A model generated the notes under the pieces. It was given only the letters and a program-made list of their open reading frames with translations. It was not told the origin of the DNA and ran no database searches. A stretch of 64,000 nt of DNA from Pseudomonadota bacterium (GTDB taxonomy: Bacteria; Desulfobacterota; Binatia; Binatales; Binataceae), in the NCBI GenBank assembly GCA_021324855.1, contig JAJPIG010000015.1, positions 1-64,000 of the forward strand. Reading direction: 5' to 3'. Positions 8,188 through 18,391 of this stretch are shown here, piece after piece. The position numbers and the translations under genes were made by a program. Each line of letters starts with the position of its first letter. Position 1 is the stretch's first letter.

Positions 8188-8295
8188 CAGTCGAAATGAT
8201 AGACGATGCGGACCGCCGAAGTAAGCGATCCGCACCGGAAAACCCGATCGCTGGTGATGCCGGCAGGTTGCGATTTCCGCCCCGCCGGCGCGGCC

Positions 8296-10233
8296 TTATT
8301 CCTTGACTTCCTTGAAGTCGGCATCGACTACATCTTCTTTCTTTTCGCCGCCGCCGTTGCCCTGCTGTGTCCGTCCATCGGCGCCTGCACGGCCATCGCC
8401 TGATGCTTGCGCTCCAGCTTGACCCTGGCGGGTCTTGCTGTACATCGCTTCGGCCAGCTTGTGCGATGCCTGGGCCAGCGCCTCGGCCGCGCGATTCATC
8501 TCCTCGGTGTCCTTTGATTCGAGCTTGGTCTTGGCCTCGGCGAGCGCGTCCTCGACTGACTTGCGCGACGCTTCATCGAGTTGCGCGCCATGATCCTTGA
8601 GGGTCTTTTCGGTGGTGTAGATCATGTTGTCGAGCTTGTTGCGCGCTTCGGCCTGCGCCCGCCGATTGTGGTCCTCGGCGGCATGCGCTTCAGCATCGCG
8701 CACCATCCGCTTGATCTCCTCTTCGGTCAATCCCGAAGAGGCGGTAATCCGGATCGACTGCTCCTTGTTGGTCGCCATGTCCTTGGCGTGGACGCTGACG
8801 ATACCGTTGGCGTCGATATCGAAGGTCACCTCGATTTGGGGCAGGCCGCGCGGTGCAGGCGGGATGCCGACCAGATCAAACTGGCCCAGTAGCTTGTTAT
8901 CGGCCGCCATCTCGCGCTCGCCCTGGAACACGCGGATCGTCACCGCGGTCTGATTATCCTGGGCGGTCGAGAAGATTTGGCTCTTGCGCGTCGGGATGGT
9001 GGTGTTCTTTTCGATCAGCTTCGTGAACACTCCGCCGAGCGTCTCGATTCCAAGCGAGAGCGGCGTCACGTCGAGCAGGAGGACATCCTTGACTTCGCCC
9101 TTCAATACGCCGGCTTGGATCGCTGCGCCGACCGCAACTACTTCGTCAGGATTGACGCCCTTATGGCCTTCCTTCCCGAACAGCCGTCGCACGCGTTCCT
9201 GTACGGCGGGCATCCGGGTCATCCCGCCGACCAGCACCACCTCATTGATGTCGCTGGCTTTGAGCCCCGCGTCGCGGAGCGCCGTAACGCACGGCGCTTC
9301 CATGCGATCGAGCAGATCGGCGCATAGCGCCTCGAGTTTCGCGCGCGTGAGCTTCATGTTGAGGTGCTTCGGACCGCTCTGATCCGCCGTGATGAAGGGC
9401 AGGTTGACGTCGGTCTCCATCACGGTCGAAAGCTCGCATTTCGCCTTCTCGGCGGCCTCTTTGAGCCGCTGCAGAGCCATCCGATCCTTGCGCAGGTCGA
9501 TGCCCTGATCCTTGCGGAACTCGTCGGCCAGGTAGTCGATTACGCGCTGGTCGAAGTCCTCGCCGCCGAGAAAGGTGTCACCGTTCGTCGCCTTGACTTC
9601 GAACACGCCGTCGCCGATCTCAAGAATCGAGATGTCGAATGTGCCGCCGCCCAAATCGAAGACCGCGATCTTTTCGTCTTTCTTCTTATCCAGCCCATAT
9701 GCCAATGAAGCGGCGGTCGGCTCGTTGATGATTCGAAGGACGTTCAGCCCGGCGATTCGGCCGGCATCTTTGGTCGCCTGCCGCTGGCTGTCATTGAAGT
9801 AGGCGGGTACGGTGATGACCGCCTCGCTGACTTTCTCACCGAGGTAGTCCTCCGCAGTCTGTTTCATTTTTTGCAGGATGAAAGCCGAGATCTCGGCGGG
9901 ACTGTACTTCTTGCCCCGAATCTCGACATATGCAGCGCCGTCATCGTTCTTGACGACCTTGTAAGGCAGTACCTTAAGCGCCTTCTGGACCTCAGGATCG
10001 TCGTACCGGCGGCCCATCAGGCGTTTGATCGCGAAGACCGTGTTGGTCGGATTCGTAATAGCCTGGCGGCGCGCAATCTGGCCCACCAGCCGCTCCCCGG
10101 AATCCGTGAATGCCACGACCGATGGTGTGGTCCGCGAGCCTTCAGAGTTAGCGATGACCACGGGGTCGCCGCCCTCCATAATCGCGACGCAGCTATTCGT
10201 CGTGCCCAGGTCAATCCCAATTACTTTCGCCAT
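8296..10233 (-). CDS. dnaK: Chaperone DnaK (Hsp70)
   Basis: A 645-residue Hsp70. The N-terminal nucleotide-binding domain starts [18 protein letters not shown] and includes [17 protein letters not shown] and the phosphate-binding [12 protein letters not shown]. The linker [16 protein letters not shown] leads into the substrate-binding domain. The C-terminal end [12 protein letters not shown] is the usual EEVD-like bacterial tail. A GAGG-type site lies before the ATG. It is flanked by grpE upstream and dnaJ downstream on the same strand, giving the complete refolding machine. Confidence 0.98.
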   Translation of the reverse strand: MAKVIGIDLGTTNSCVAIMEGGDPVVIANSEGSRTTPSVVAFTDSGERLVGQIARRQAITNPTNTVFAIKRLMGRRYDDPEVQKALKVLPYKVVKNDDGAAYVEIRGKKYSPAEISAFILQKMKQTAEDYLGEKVSEAVITVPAYFNDSQRQATKDAGRIAGLNVLRIINEPTAASLAYGLDKKKDEKIAVFDLGGGTFDISILEIGDGVFEVKATNGDTFLGGEDFDQRVIDYLADEFRKDQGIDLRKDRMALQRLKEAAEKAKCELSTVMETDVNLPFITADQSGPKHLNMKLTRAKLEALCADLLDRMEAPCVTALRDAGLKASDINEVVLVGGMTRMPAVQERVRRLFGKEGHKGVNPDEVVAVGAAIQAGVLKGEVKDVLLLDVTPLSLGIETLGGVFTKLIEKNTTIPTRKSQIFSTAQDNQTAVTIRVFQGEREMAADNKLLGQFDLVGIPPAPRGLPQIEVTFDIDANGIVSVHAKDMATNKEQSIRITASSGLTEEEIKRMVRDAEAHAAEDHNRRAQAEARNKLDNMIYTTEKTLKDHGAQLDEASRKSVEDALAEAKTKLESKDTEEMNRAAEALAQASHKLAEAMYSKTRQGQAGAQASGDGRAGADGRTQQGNGGGEKKEDVVDADFKEVKE

Positions 10234-10295
10234 GTTGTGAGAATCCTCTAAGGTATCGAAATAATCATTTCTTCGGGCTTTTCAACGTGAAGAGG

Positions 10296-10961
10296 CTATT
10301 CTTCGCCTTGCTTTCGCTCGGGATCCACTTCCCCGCTCCGGCCCTTTGAGACCGAAACCCGCGCCGGCCTCAGAATCCTATCTCCAGCCGCGTATCCGCG
10401 GTGCATCTCGTCGACCACGGTGTTCGGCTCATGATGCGGACTTTCGACATGATCGACTGCCTCGTGGAGCCGCGGATCGAACATCCGGCCCTTGGCTTCG
10501 ATCGGCGTTACCCCCTGCACCCGCAGGTAGTCGAGCAGCGAAGCGAGCACCATCTGGACGCCCTCGACGATCGGCTTGCCGTTGCCGCCGCCTCGCGCAG
10601 CTTCGACCGCCCGCTCCAGATTGTCAACGATCGGCAGCAGGTCGCGGAGCAGACTTTCGCGTTGCAAGCGGACGGATTCCTCGCTCTGCTGGCGGATTCG
10701 TTTGCGCGAGTTCTCGAAGTCGGCGAGCGCGCGGAGATACTTGTCTTTGAGCTCAGCGATTTCGCGATCTTTGTCGGCAAGCTGCGCCCGGAGCGTTTCG
10801 ATGGTTTCCTCAGGAGGCGCAGATTCGTTCGCCGCCTCCGAATGCGTCTCATCCGCCGGCGTCAATTTAATCGGCTCCGGCGCATGATCATGGTGACGAT
10901 CCGAACGCGCCTGGCCGTGGTGTTCTTTTCCGTCTGAATGTGGCTCGTGCTTATTGCTCAT
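10296..10961 (-). CDS. grpE: Nucleotide exchange factor GrpE
   Basis: A 221-residue GrpE, the ADP/ATP exchange factor of DnaK. The first 45 residues are rich in His, Asp and Glu and likely disordered. A long helix follows ([36 protein letters not shown]), with [18 protein letters not shown], and then the beta-wing domain with [11 protein letters not shown] and [18 protein letters not shown], the GrpE signature. The start at 10961 is chosen because further upstream frame would run into the divergent Rieske gene. It is separated from dnaK by about 60 bases. Confidence 0.95.
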   Translation of the reverse strand: MSNKHEPHSDGKEHHGQARSDRHHDHAPEPIKLTPADETHSEAANESAPPEETIETLRAQLADKDREIAELKDKYLRALADFENSRKRIRQQSEESVRLQRESLLRDLLPIVDNLERAVEAARGGGNGKPIVEGVQMVLASLLDYLRVQGVTPIEAKGRMFDPRLHEAVDHVESPHHEPNTVVDEMHRGYAAGDRILRPARVSVSKGRSGEVDPERKQGEE

Positions 10962-11129
10962 TGCTCGAAGAAAACCCGTGAAAACAAGATAAGCATCCCA
11001 CCCTTGCTTGTCACCCGGAATCGGAAGAAAAATCAACGATTTTCTGGGCTTGGCAGTAGTCCGGACGGCGATTATTGTGAAATTTTCATCGCTGGATCGA
11101 AAAGATCGGCACTTGGTGGAGGTTATCCG

Positions 11130-12449
11130 ATGCCTATCAAAGACTTTACGAGAATGATCGACGCCGAGCGCGGTATTGTCGACCGCACGATCTTCTCCGA
11201 TCCCGCTATCTACGAGCTTGAGCTCGAACGCATCTTCGCGCGCTCGTGGCTCTTTCTCGCGCACGAAAGTCAGCTCAGGAATCCCGGCGACTACTTCAGC
11301 ACTTACATGGGCGCCGACCCGGTACTGGTCTGCCGCCAGCGCGATGGTTCGCTCAAAGCGTTTCTGAACTCGTGCCGCCATCGCGGTATGAAGGTTTGCC
11401 GCGCTGATTTTGGCAACACCCGCTCGTTTACCTGCACGTATCATGGCTGGACTTACAGTCTCGCCGGCCAGATGATCGGCACCCCGTTTGAAAAGGAGGG
11501 TTACGGCGATCGGTTGCAGCATTCACAGTGGGGCTTGGTTGAGGTCCCGAGGGTCGCGACCTACAAGGGCCTGATATTCGCGAACTGGGATCGCGAAGCA
11601 CCCGAATTGCTTGATTATCTGGGCGACCTCGCTTGGTACATGGACACGATGCTTGATCGTGTTGAGGGCGGCACCGAGGTGGTTGGCGGCGTCCAGAAAT
11701 GGCGGATGCGCGGGAATTGGAAGCTTGCCGCCGAGCAGTTCGCCGGCGACATGTATCATGCCCAGACCAGCCATCTCTCTGCCGCGATCGCGGAGGGCTA
11801 TCGCGAATCGATCGGCGATTATCATGACGGTGTGGAGATCAGCGTCGGTGGCGGACACGGCGTCGGCGCATTTTGCGATCGCGAGCTGAACTTCGCGGCC
11901 TATGAAAAGGTTGCCGCGTATTATGCGCAAACTGCACCCGAGATGGAGCAGAAGCTTGGGCGCGCCCGGGTCCATGGCATCCAGTGGGTGCATGCCACGA
12001 TGTTTCCGAATTTCTCGTGGCTGTGGGATTTCCCGACGCTGCGCGTATGGCATCCGCGCGGCCCGGATTCGATCGAGGTCTGGGCCTGGTGCCTGGTCGA
12101 ATGCAAAATGCCGCCGGAAGTGAAGGAGTTTGCTCGACTCAACTGCCAGCGTCATTTCGGCCCGTCGGGTACGTGGGAACAGGATGACGGCGAGAACTGG
12201 AACTACTGCGTCGGCGGCAACGGTGGATACATCGCGCGCCAGTACCCACTCAACTACCAGATGGGTGTTCCGCCCGCGCGGCCCTTTCTGGAATTCCCAG
12301 GCGCCGTCAGCAGCGTCTTCAGCGAACAGAATCAACGGGCGTTCTACGTACGATGGGCCGAGATGATGAACGCGCGAAGCTGGAAAGACATAACCCTGCC
12401 GCCACGCCGCACTGTTGCGAATCATCATGGCGAAGCGTTGAGGCGCTAG
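11130..12449 (+). CDS. Aromatic ring-hydroxylating dioxygenase, alpha (Rieske) subunit
   Basis: A 439-residue large subunit of a Rieske non-haem iron oxygenase. The [2Fe-2S] ligands are C82 and H84, then C102 and H105 (CRHRG and CTYHGW). The mononuclear iron facial triad is visible as [10 protein letters not shown] (H210, H215) with an aspartate at 352 or 353 (TWEQDDGE); D207 is the bridging aspartate. A GGAGG site lies eight bases before ATG 11130. The small subunit follows after 24 bases. No ferredoxin or reductase gene is nearby. The substrate is probably an aromatic or polycyclic compound but cannot be named. The pair sits between hrcA and grpE on the opposite strand. Confidence 0.93.
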   Translation: MPIKDFTRMIDAERGIVDRTIFSDPAIYELELERIFARSWLFLAHESQLRNPGDYFSTYMGADPVLVCRQRDGSLKAFLNSCRHRGMKVCRADFGNTRSFTCTYHGWTYSLAGQMIGTPFEKEGYGDRLQHSQWGLVEVPRVATYKGLIFANWDREAPELLDYLGDLAWYMDTMLDRVEGGTEVVGGVQKWRMRGNWKLAAEQFAGDMYHAQTSHLSAAIAEGYRESIGDYHDGVEISVGGGHGVGAFCDRELNFAAYEKVAAYYAQTAPEMEQKLGRARVHGIQWVHATMFPNFSWLWDFPTLRVWHPRGPDSIEVWAWCLVECKMPPEVKEFARLNCQRHFGPSGTWEQDDGENWNYCVGGNGGYIARQYPLNYQMGVPPARPFLEFPGAVSSVFSEQNQRAFYVRWAEMMNARSWKDITLPPRRTVANHHGEALRR

Positions 12450-12473
12450 GCCGAATCCGGCGGAGGGTCAAAG

Positions 12474-13001
12474 ATGAGCGATCAATCGAAGCCGACAATC
12501 GATCAGATTCTCCTGCAATGGGAGGTCGAACAGTTCCTTTATCACGAAGCCGACCTGCTCGATTCGCGGCGCTTTGACGAATGGCTCGAGCTATTCACGG
12601 ATGATTTGCACTACTGGATGCCGTTGCGGTTCAACCGCGCCGGTCATGAAGAGGCGGCGGAGGAGTCCGGGCGCGGAGAGCTTTCACTGTTCGACGACAA
12701 CAAAGCCTTCCTTGCCGCGCGCATCCGACGGCTTCGGACCGGCCGGGCATGGGCCGAAGATCCGCCATCGCGCACGCGGCATTTAGTGAGCAACGTCACG
12801 ATCGACGCCGCCGGCTTCGAACTTAACGTCAGCTCGAACTTCCTCATTTATCGAAATCGGCTGGAAGGCGAGGTCGATCTGTATGCCGGCATGCGCCGGG
12901 ATCTGATACGCCGCGTCGGCAGCGGATTCAGGATTGCGAAACGCAAGATCGTGCTCGACCAGAACGTGTTGCTTTCGAAGAATCTCTCGATTTTCTTCTG
13001 A
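12474..13001 (+). CDS. Aromatic ring-hydroxylating dioxygenase, beta subunit
   Basis: A 175-residue small subunit with an NTF2-like fold. It begins with VEQFLYHEADLLDSRRFDEW, followed by LFTDDLHYWMPLR, both typical of beta subunits, and ends FRIAKRKIVLDQNVLLSKNL, also characteristic. It has a structural role in the alpha3beta3 hexamer and can influence substrate range. GGAGGG lies upstream of the ATG at 12474. It clearly forms an operon with the alpha subunit. Confidence 0.92.
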   Translation: MSDQSKPTIDQILLQWEVEQFLYHEADLLDSRRFDEWLELFTDDLHYWMPLRFNRAGHEEAAEESGRGELSLFDDNKAFLAARIRRLRTGRAWAEDPPSRTRHLVSNVTIDAAGFELNVSSNFLIYRNRLEGEVDLYAGMRRDLIRRVGSGFRIAKRKIVLDQNVLLSKNLSIFF

Positions 13002-13053
13002 GGGTGATTCGAGCTGCCCGATCCGAAGGCGCAAATTCCGCGATCGGCGGGCG

Positions 13054-14106
13054 TCAGTGATCGAGCGCGCGCGATAGCGCGCGGGCGGTGTAGTCGACCA
13101 ACGGGATCATTCGTTGGTAATCCATCCGCACCGGACCGACCACCGCGAGGCTGCCGAGCGGCGTCGATCCGCTCTGATACGGCGAGGCGACGACGCTGAA
13201 ATCGCTGAGATGGGAGTCGAAATTCTCGGTGCCGATTGACACCGTCGGGCCGTTTTCTTTCAAGCTGCGTTCCAGCAGGTCGAGCAGCGCGGTCTTGTCC
13301 TCGAGCGCCCGGAGCAACTCGCGGAGCTTGTTACGATCCGTGAACTCCGGCTGCTCGAGGACCTGCGCGCTCCCTTCCACATAGAGCTCGGCGCCTTCGA
13401 GACGGGCCGCCACCGCGCCGCCCAGCAGCAAGGCCTCGCGCACGAAGCGGTCATACCGGGCGCGCTCCTGCTTCAAGCCGGCTTCGATCCAGGCGCGCGC
13501 CTCGACCAGCGTGCGGCCCTGCAGCGAATCGTTGAGATAGGCCGCCATCCGATCGAGCTCGTCCTGACCATAGTCACGGTCGGTTTCGACGATTCGGTTA
13601 TGCACCGCGCCGGCGGTTGCTGCGAAGACCGCGAGCACGCCGCGCTCCCGCAATCTGACGAAGCTCACCCGCTCGAGCGAGACCGCTTCGAGCCGCGGCG
13701 CCATCACCAAGGCCGCCTGCCCGCTCAGGACGGCGAGCAGCCGCGAGGTCGCGCGCATCATCGCAGCGATATCGGTATTGCCCGATTGGCCGGAATAATG
13801 AAGCTCGATTTGCGCGCGATCTTCGAAACCGATCCGCAACTGCGGCATCATTCGGTCGACGTAATGGCGAAAAGCTTTGTCGGTTGGGACTCGGCCAGCC
13901 GACGGATGCGGCTGAGAGAGGTAGCCTAGCTGCTCAAGCTCGGCCATCAGATTGCGGACCATCGCGGGCCGCAGCCCGATTGATTGGCGTGCCGCAAGCT
14001 GGCTCGACCCAACCGGCCCGGCCGTCGCGATAAACGCATCGACAATTGCGAGCAGCAGCGCCTCGCGTTTTGGAGATAATTCGGACTTGTCAGGCCCGTT
14101 TGCCAT
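13054..14106 (-). CDS. hrcA: Heat-inducible transcription repressor HrcA
   Basis: A 350-residue repressor that binds the CIRCE operator and controls groE and dnaK genes. The N-terminal winged helix is visible (LSPKREALLLAIVDAFIATA, then GPVGSSQLA and IGLRPAMVRNLMAELEQLGYL). The domain that follows reads PHPSAGRVPTDKAFRHYVD, diagnostic for HrcA. The C-terminal GAF-like part includes NFDSHLSDFSVVASPYQ and GSLAVVGPVRMDYQRMIPLV. No CIRCE inverted repeat (TTAGCACTC/GAGTGCTAA) is seen upstream of hrcA or grpE, so its targets may be elsewhere or the operator has diverged. Confidence 0.96.
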   Translation of the reverse strand: MANGPDKSELSPKREALLLAIVDAFIATAGPVGSSQLAARQSIGLRPAMVRNLMAELEQLGYLSQPHPSAGRVPTDKAFRHYVDRMMPQLRIGFEDRAQIELHYSGQSGNTDIAAMMRATSRLLAVLSGQAALVMAPRLEAVSLERVSFVRLRERGVLAVFAATAGAVHNRIVETDRDYGQDELDRMAAYLNDSLQGRTLVEARAWIEAGLKQERARYDRFVREALLLGGAVAARLEGAELYVEGSAQVLEQPEFTDRNKLRELLRALEDKTALLDLLERSLKENGPTVSIGTENFDSHLSDFSVVASPYQSGSTPLGSLAVVGPVRMDYQRMIPLVDYTARALSRALDH

Positions 14107-14259
14107 CTAATCGCGCAGGGTCGGCTGTCAGGCTGCCGCCCGTCAACCTGTGTCCGATATGATTCTGGTCCGTCGCGATGCCGATATTCAAGCGGGTGCG
14201 AGCGATCCTTCGACAGGGGGGCTGACCCTGATAGGCTGTAGATTGGGACTCGATATCTG

Positions 14260-15882
14260 ATGGCCGGCAGCCGCAAATCGATTAAACCGCGCCGGGTTTA
14301 CATGCCGGTGCTGCCGCCGGGTACGCTGTGGATCGAGAACGACGCCTACGATCGGCGCGCCTGGAGCGAAATCGTCGCCGACACTCCCGCAATAGTCGAG
14401 TTGGTCGAGACCGGAAGCCGGCTGGTGCCGCATTTCGGCGCGCTGCTGCAGGACCTGTTCCTCGCGCTGTTCAAGGTCAATCTCATATGGCAGCCGACTG
14501 ATGCGGTCCGCAAGAGCGCAGTTCTGAATCGCACGATTCTTGATACCGTCGTTCCGTCCGCACCGTTCGAAGCGCTGAAGAACCGGACCACGCTTGAGGA
14601 GGACAAGGCGGCGATCGCCGCGATGGTGCTCGGGGAGCAGGTGCTCGAGACGATTCGCACCGAGAAAATGCTGAACCGGCGCGAACTGCTCGACTTATGG
14701 GATCTAAAGCATCAGGAGGACGACCTCGAGCAGAAGATCGCGGCGCTCAAGAATGCGATCGAACTGGAGCGGGAAGCCCAATCGACCGCATCGCCGCCGG
14801 CCGACAAAAGTCCTGGAGACATAAAATCTAAAAAAGATAGTCGTGAAGTCGAGCTCAAAAATGCAGCGGAGCGGGGGGCGCAGGCGGCCGAGGCGCGGAT
14901 GAATCAGAAAGCGCGCGAGGTGCAGAACCAGATCGAGCATGGCGACCGCTCCGAGCTGAAGCGTATGGCGCTCAAGAGCGGCGAGATGGCCAACGAGATC
15001 GATCGGATCGCCGAGGACAGTCACGACTTCAGCTTCGAGTTTGGGCAGGGCGGCCGGCTTTCTGCCGGTGAGCGGCTCGAGCTCGGCCGGCGGCTCGCAC
15101 GGAATAAACGGCTCGGCGATCTCGCGCGGCTGGTCGGACGGCTCAAGCACGAGGCGCGCGCCGTAAAGCATCGGATGCTCGAGCGTGGTGTCGCCGAGGC
15201 CTACGACATCGAGCGCGGTTCCGATCTGGGACGCTTAATCCCGTCGGAGCTGATTGCGCTGCATCATCCGATGCTCGCACGCGACTTCGGCCGGCGGCTG
15301 ATCGAGGGCGAGTTGTTGCAATACCGGCTTCGCGACGATGAGCAGAAGGGGCGCGGTCCGATGGTGGTGTGCGTCGACGTGAGTTCCTCGATGCAGGGCG
15401 ACAAGGAGTTGTGGGCGAAGGCCGTGAGCCTCACCCTGATGGACATCGCGCGGCGCCAGCGCCGGTTGTTCCGCGCGGTGCTGTTTTCCTCCGGCGATGA
15501 AAGCCTGAAGGTGCTCGATCTGAATCGCGAGCGGCGGTATCAGCCCGAACTCAAGAAAGTGCTCGAGATGGCCGAGTACTTTCCGGGCGGTGGCACTGAT
15601 TTCGAGCAGCCATTGAGCAGGGCGCTCGAACTGATCGAGCATAAGAAACTCAAACGCGGCGATATCGTGATCATCACCGACGGAGAATCACAGCTGAGTC
15701 CCGAGTTTCTCGCCCGCCTGCTCGCACGCAAGGAAGAGCTCGGCTTTTCGATCTTTTCGGTGCTGGTGGATGTCGGATCGAGCGAGCTTTCGACACTGGC
15801 AAAGTTCAGCGATCGGGTAACGTCGGTGAAGAAGCTCACCACCGAAACCGCGCGCGACATTTTCATGAAGCTTCAAGCCTGA
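14260..15882 (+). CDS. VWA-domain protein, ViaA/CoxE-like
   Basis: A 540-residue cytosolic protein. The first about 340 residues are helical, including a charged coiled-coil-like region (about 150-240). The C-terminal von Willebrand A domain carries an intact MIDAS metal site: DVSSS (373-377), a threonine in GGGTDFEQP (near 445) and IITDGES (near 475). The arrangement resembles ViaA, which works with the MoxR-type ATPase RavA in maturing or inserting metal or respiratory complexes. No MoxR/RavA gene lies beside it, so any partner is elsewhere. The P450 gene starts two bases after its stop, an unexpected operon partner. Confidence 0.8.
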   Translation: MAGSRKSIKPRRVYMPVLPPGTLWIENDAYDRRAWSEIVADTPAIVELVETGSRLVPHFGALLQDLFLALFKVNLIWQPTDAVRKSAVLNRTILDTVVPSAPFEALKNRTTLEEDKAAIAAMVLGEQVLETIRTEKMLNRRELLDLWDLKHQEDDLEQKIAALKNAIELEREAQSTASPPADKSPGDIKSKKDSREVELKNAAERGAQAAEARMNQKAREVQNQIEHGDRSELKRMALKSGEMANEIDRIAEDSHDFSFEFGQGGRLSAGERLELGRRLARNKRLGDLARLVGRLKHEARAVKHRMLERGVAEAYDIERGSDLGRLIPSELIALHHPMLARDFGRRLIEGELLQYRLRDDEQKGRGPMVVCVDVSSSMQGDKELWAKAVSLTLMDIARRQRRLFRAVLFSSGDESLKVLDLNRERRYQPELKKVLEMAEYFPGGGTDFEQPLSRALELIEHKKLKRGDIVIITDGESQLSPEFLARLLARKEELGFSIFSVLVDVGSSELSTLAKFSDRVTSVKKLTTETARDIFMKLQA

Positions 15883-15884
15883 CG

Positions 15885-17078
15885 ATGGCCGAATTCTACT
15901 TCAATCCGTGGGATCCGCAATTCCGCGCCGATCCGTACCCGGCGTATCGGGTGCTGGTCGAAGCCCCGCCGCGCTTGATGAATTTTGGCGCAACCATCGC
16001 GATCGCGGCGCGCTACGTCGATGTCGCCGCCGTGCTTAGCGATCATCAGCACTTTACCGCAGTGCGCCCGCCGGACCTTCCGATCGCGCGGCGAGGTCCA
16101 TTTGCGGGCGCTGCCACGATGCTGACCTCGGATCCGCCCGTGCATACACGGCTTCGGCGGCTCGTAAGCCGCGATTTCACGCCGCGCCGAATCAACGATC
16201 TCGGGCCGCGCATCCGCCAGATTGCGGCCGGGCTCGTCGACGGGATCGCAGCCCGCGGCGGCGAATTCGATCTGGTCTCCGAACTCGCGAATCCGCTGCC
16301 CGTCACCGTGATTGCGGAACTGCTTGGCGTACCGCCCGGCAATTACGACGAGTTCAAGCTATGGTCCGATGCGGTCGTAGCGGGCGCCGCGCGCACGCAG
16401 CCGTGGGAAGAGCCGCCGCCGGAATTTCTCGAGGCAGTCGCAAAATTGCGCGGCTACTTTGCGGAGGAAATCGAAAAACGCCGGCGCGCTCCCGGCTCTG
16501 ATCTGATTAGCGCGCTGGTCGCGGCGCACGATGATGAAGCATTGAATTCCGAGGAGCTGCTCGCTTTCGTTGTCCTGTTGCTGCTCGCAGGCAACGAAAC
16601 GACCACCAATCTTATCGGCAACGGGATGCTGGCGCTCGCACGCAACCCGGAACAGCTCGAGCTGCTGCGGCGCGAGCCGGAACTGATTGGGGGCGCGATC
16701 GAGGAGATTATCCGCTACGACGGGCCGGTGCAGGGAACGGCGCGCTTCACGACCGAGCCGGTGAATCTTGGCGGCGCCGAGCTTCCGGTCTCAGTCCCGA
16801 TTTTCCTGCTGATCGGGGCGGCGAACCGCGATCCGGCGAAATTTCCCGCGCCGGAAAAATTCGATATCACGCGAGATCCGAACGAACACCTGGGTTTCGG
16901 CACCGGCATCCACTTCTGCCTCGGTGCGCCGCTGGCGCGGCTTGAAGGCGCGATCGCGATTAACGCGATGCTGGCGCGCTTTCCGCGTCTGCGGCTTGCC
17001 GATCCCGACGCGCCGCTCAGCTACAAGGGCTCGTTCTTCCTGCGCGGCCTGAGCGCGCTTCGGATGCGAATCGATTAG
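15885..17078 (+). CDS. Cytochrome P450
   Basis: A 397-residue soluble bacterial P450. The I-helix oxygen-activation motif is AGNETT (235-240), the ExxR pair is in EEIIRYDGP, and the haem loop is GFGTGIHFCLGAPLAR with the thiolate ligand C345. The protein has no membrane anchor, so it depends on separate ferredoxin and reductase, which are not in this window. The sequence type resembles CYPs that hydroxylate terpenoids, sterols or fatty acids, but the substrate cannot be deduced. It starts two bases after the VWA gene. Confidence 0.95.
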   Translation: MAEFYFNPWDPQFRADPYPAYRVLVEAPPRLMNFGATIAIAARYVDVAAVLSDHQHFTAVRPPDLPIARRGPFAGAATMLTSDPPVHTRLRRLVSRDFTPRRINDLGPRIRQIAAGLVDGIAARGGEFDLVSELANPLPVTVIAELLGVPPGNYDEFKLWSDAVVAGAARTQPWEEPPPEFLEAVAKLRGYFAEEIEKRRRAPGSDLISALVAAHDDEALNSEELLAFVVLLLLAGNETTTNLIGNGMLALARNPEQLELLRREPELIGGAIEEIIRYDGPVQGTARFTTEPVNLGGAELPVSVPIFLLIGAANRDPAKFPAPEKFDITRDPNEHLGFGTGIHFCLGAPLARLEGAIAINAMLARFPRLRLADPDAPLSYKGSFFLRGLSALRMRID

Positions 17079-17305
17079 CTGAAAAAAACTACAGCTCTCG
17101 CCCATCGACGTCGCGATGATCGTGAAACCGGGCTCGTTGATCTCGAACAGTCGCAGCGCAGAAGCTGATCTCAGTTGCGCCTGCCCGCCGTGAAGCTAAG
17201 GCTCCCGAGCTGGCAAAAGCCGCCATCCACCCCGATCATCACACGCTCACGCGAAGCGACTCCAATCCAGAAGCGCATCGGTTTTCCGCACGGAATGCGA
17301 TCCGT
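17079..17305. other. Intergenic region between convergent P450 and diiron genes
   Basis: No intact gene is seen. On the minus strand short protein-like pieces (VMIGVDGGFCQLGSLSF, FEINEPGFTIIATSMGE) occur in different frames and may be worn remnants, but they are too short to assign. No convincing terminator is visible. Confidence 0.3.
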
Positions 17306-18298
17306 TCAGGCAGCGAACGACAGTACGCCGAGCTCTGCGTACCACGGTTCGGTGCGATCGTTGAGCAGGCTCAGCTGGCGCAGGCATGGGATTAGCGTGT
17401 CGACAAAGAGCATCGAGTTGAACTGTTTTTCCATCTCGCGCTCAGCGTCCTTCCACGAGGGATTCTGATTCATCTCTAGGCGGATCTGGTCCAGCGGAAT
17501 TGCCATCTCGTCGAACACCATGTGGTACGAGAGAAAACCGTCGCGCGGCACGCCATTTTCAACCTTGGTGATGGTCATGTCGCAGGCGGCGAAGGCGAAC
17601 TCTTCGAGCGAATTTCGCGCCGGGCCGCTGAGCTTGCGCACCGCATCGCGCAACGCGAGCATCCCGAAGCCGACGTGGCGCGACTCGTCCTTCATGATGT
17701 ATTCGAGCAGCTCCTTCAACAGTTCATCGCCGGTCTGCGCATGCATGAAGCGGAAGGCAGCGATCGCCAAGCCCTCCGTGATGATCTGCATCCCGGTGTA
17801 CTTCGGCTCCCAGCGCTCGTGCTCCATCACGGCGCGAAGCAGCCGTTCGAGCGTGGGATCGATCGGATAGATGCGATCGAGCTTGGTGATGTACTTGCGG
17901 AAGGCCTCGACATGGCGCGCCTCGTCCATCACCTGGGCGGCCGCGCACAGCTTGGCATCGAGGTCCGGGACGGCATCGACGAGCTGCGCCGCGACCATCA
18001 GCGCACCCTGCTCGCCGTGCAGGAACTGCGACAGGCGCCAGGCGGCGAACTTGCGGCCCAGCAGATCCTGCCGCTCCGCGCCGAGCGAGCGGTAGAGCTC
18101 GGTCTGGCAGAACGGCATCAGGCTCATGTTGAGCGGCGGGCCGCTGATCGGACGATCCCAGTCGATCGTGGTCGAGACGTTCCATTGATCGCGCTTGGCG
18201 TTCTCATAGAGACGATCAAGCTGCGGGAAGCGGACTTCGTAATCGAAATCGAAAACGCTTTCGGCCGGAGTGAGGATCGTGATCGGAGCCTGAGCCAT
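17306..18298 (-). CDS. Ferritin-like diiron oxygenase / R2-like protein
   Basis: A 330-residue helical protein with the full set of carboxylate and histidine ligands of a ribonucleotide-reductase-R2-like diiron centre: E96 (LHGEQGAL), E126 and H129 (MDEARHVEAF), E175 (ITEGLAIAAF), E205 and H208 (KDESRHVGFG). The two ExxH pairs and overall length resemble R2-like and AurF-type oxygenases rather than ferritin. It probably activates O2 on an organic substrate or stores a radical; the substrate is unknown. A GGAGGAAG ribosome site lies just before ATG 18298. It stands alone, next to the P450. Confidence 0.85.
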   Translation of the reverse strand: MAQAPITILTPAESVFDFDYEVRFPQLDRLYENAKRDQWNVSTTIDWDRPISGPPLNMSLMPFCQTELYRSLGAERQDLLGRKFAAWRLSQFLHGEQGALMVAAQLVDAVPDLDAKLCAAAQVMDEARHVEAFRKYITKLDRIYPIDPTLERLLRAVMEHERWEPKYTGMQIITEGLAIAAFRFMHAQTGDELLKELLEYIMKDESRHVGFGMLALRDAVRKLSGPARNSLEEFAFAACDMTITKVENGVPRDGFLSYHMVFDEMAIPLDQIRLEMNQNPSWKDAEREMEKQFNSMLFVDTLIPCLRQLSLLNDRTEPWYAELGVLSFAA

Positions 18299-18391
18299 GG
18301 CAACTTCCTCCCTGGAGCGCGCTGAACCGGGATCGGTAGGGGCCGCAGCCGCTAGTAGTCTAGCATCGCGGGCGCGCCGACCCTACCGGTA

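Noticed and set aside
10962-14259. CIRCE operator for HrcA near grpE or hrcA
   Set aside because: No TTAGCACTC / GAGTGCTAA inverted repeat was seen in either upstream region.
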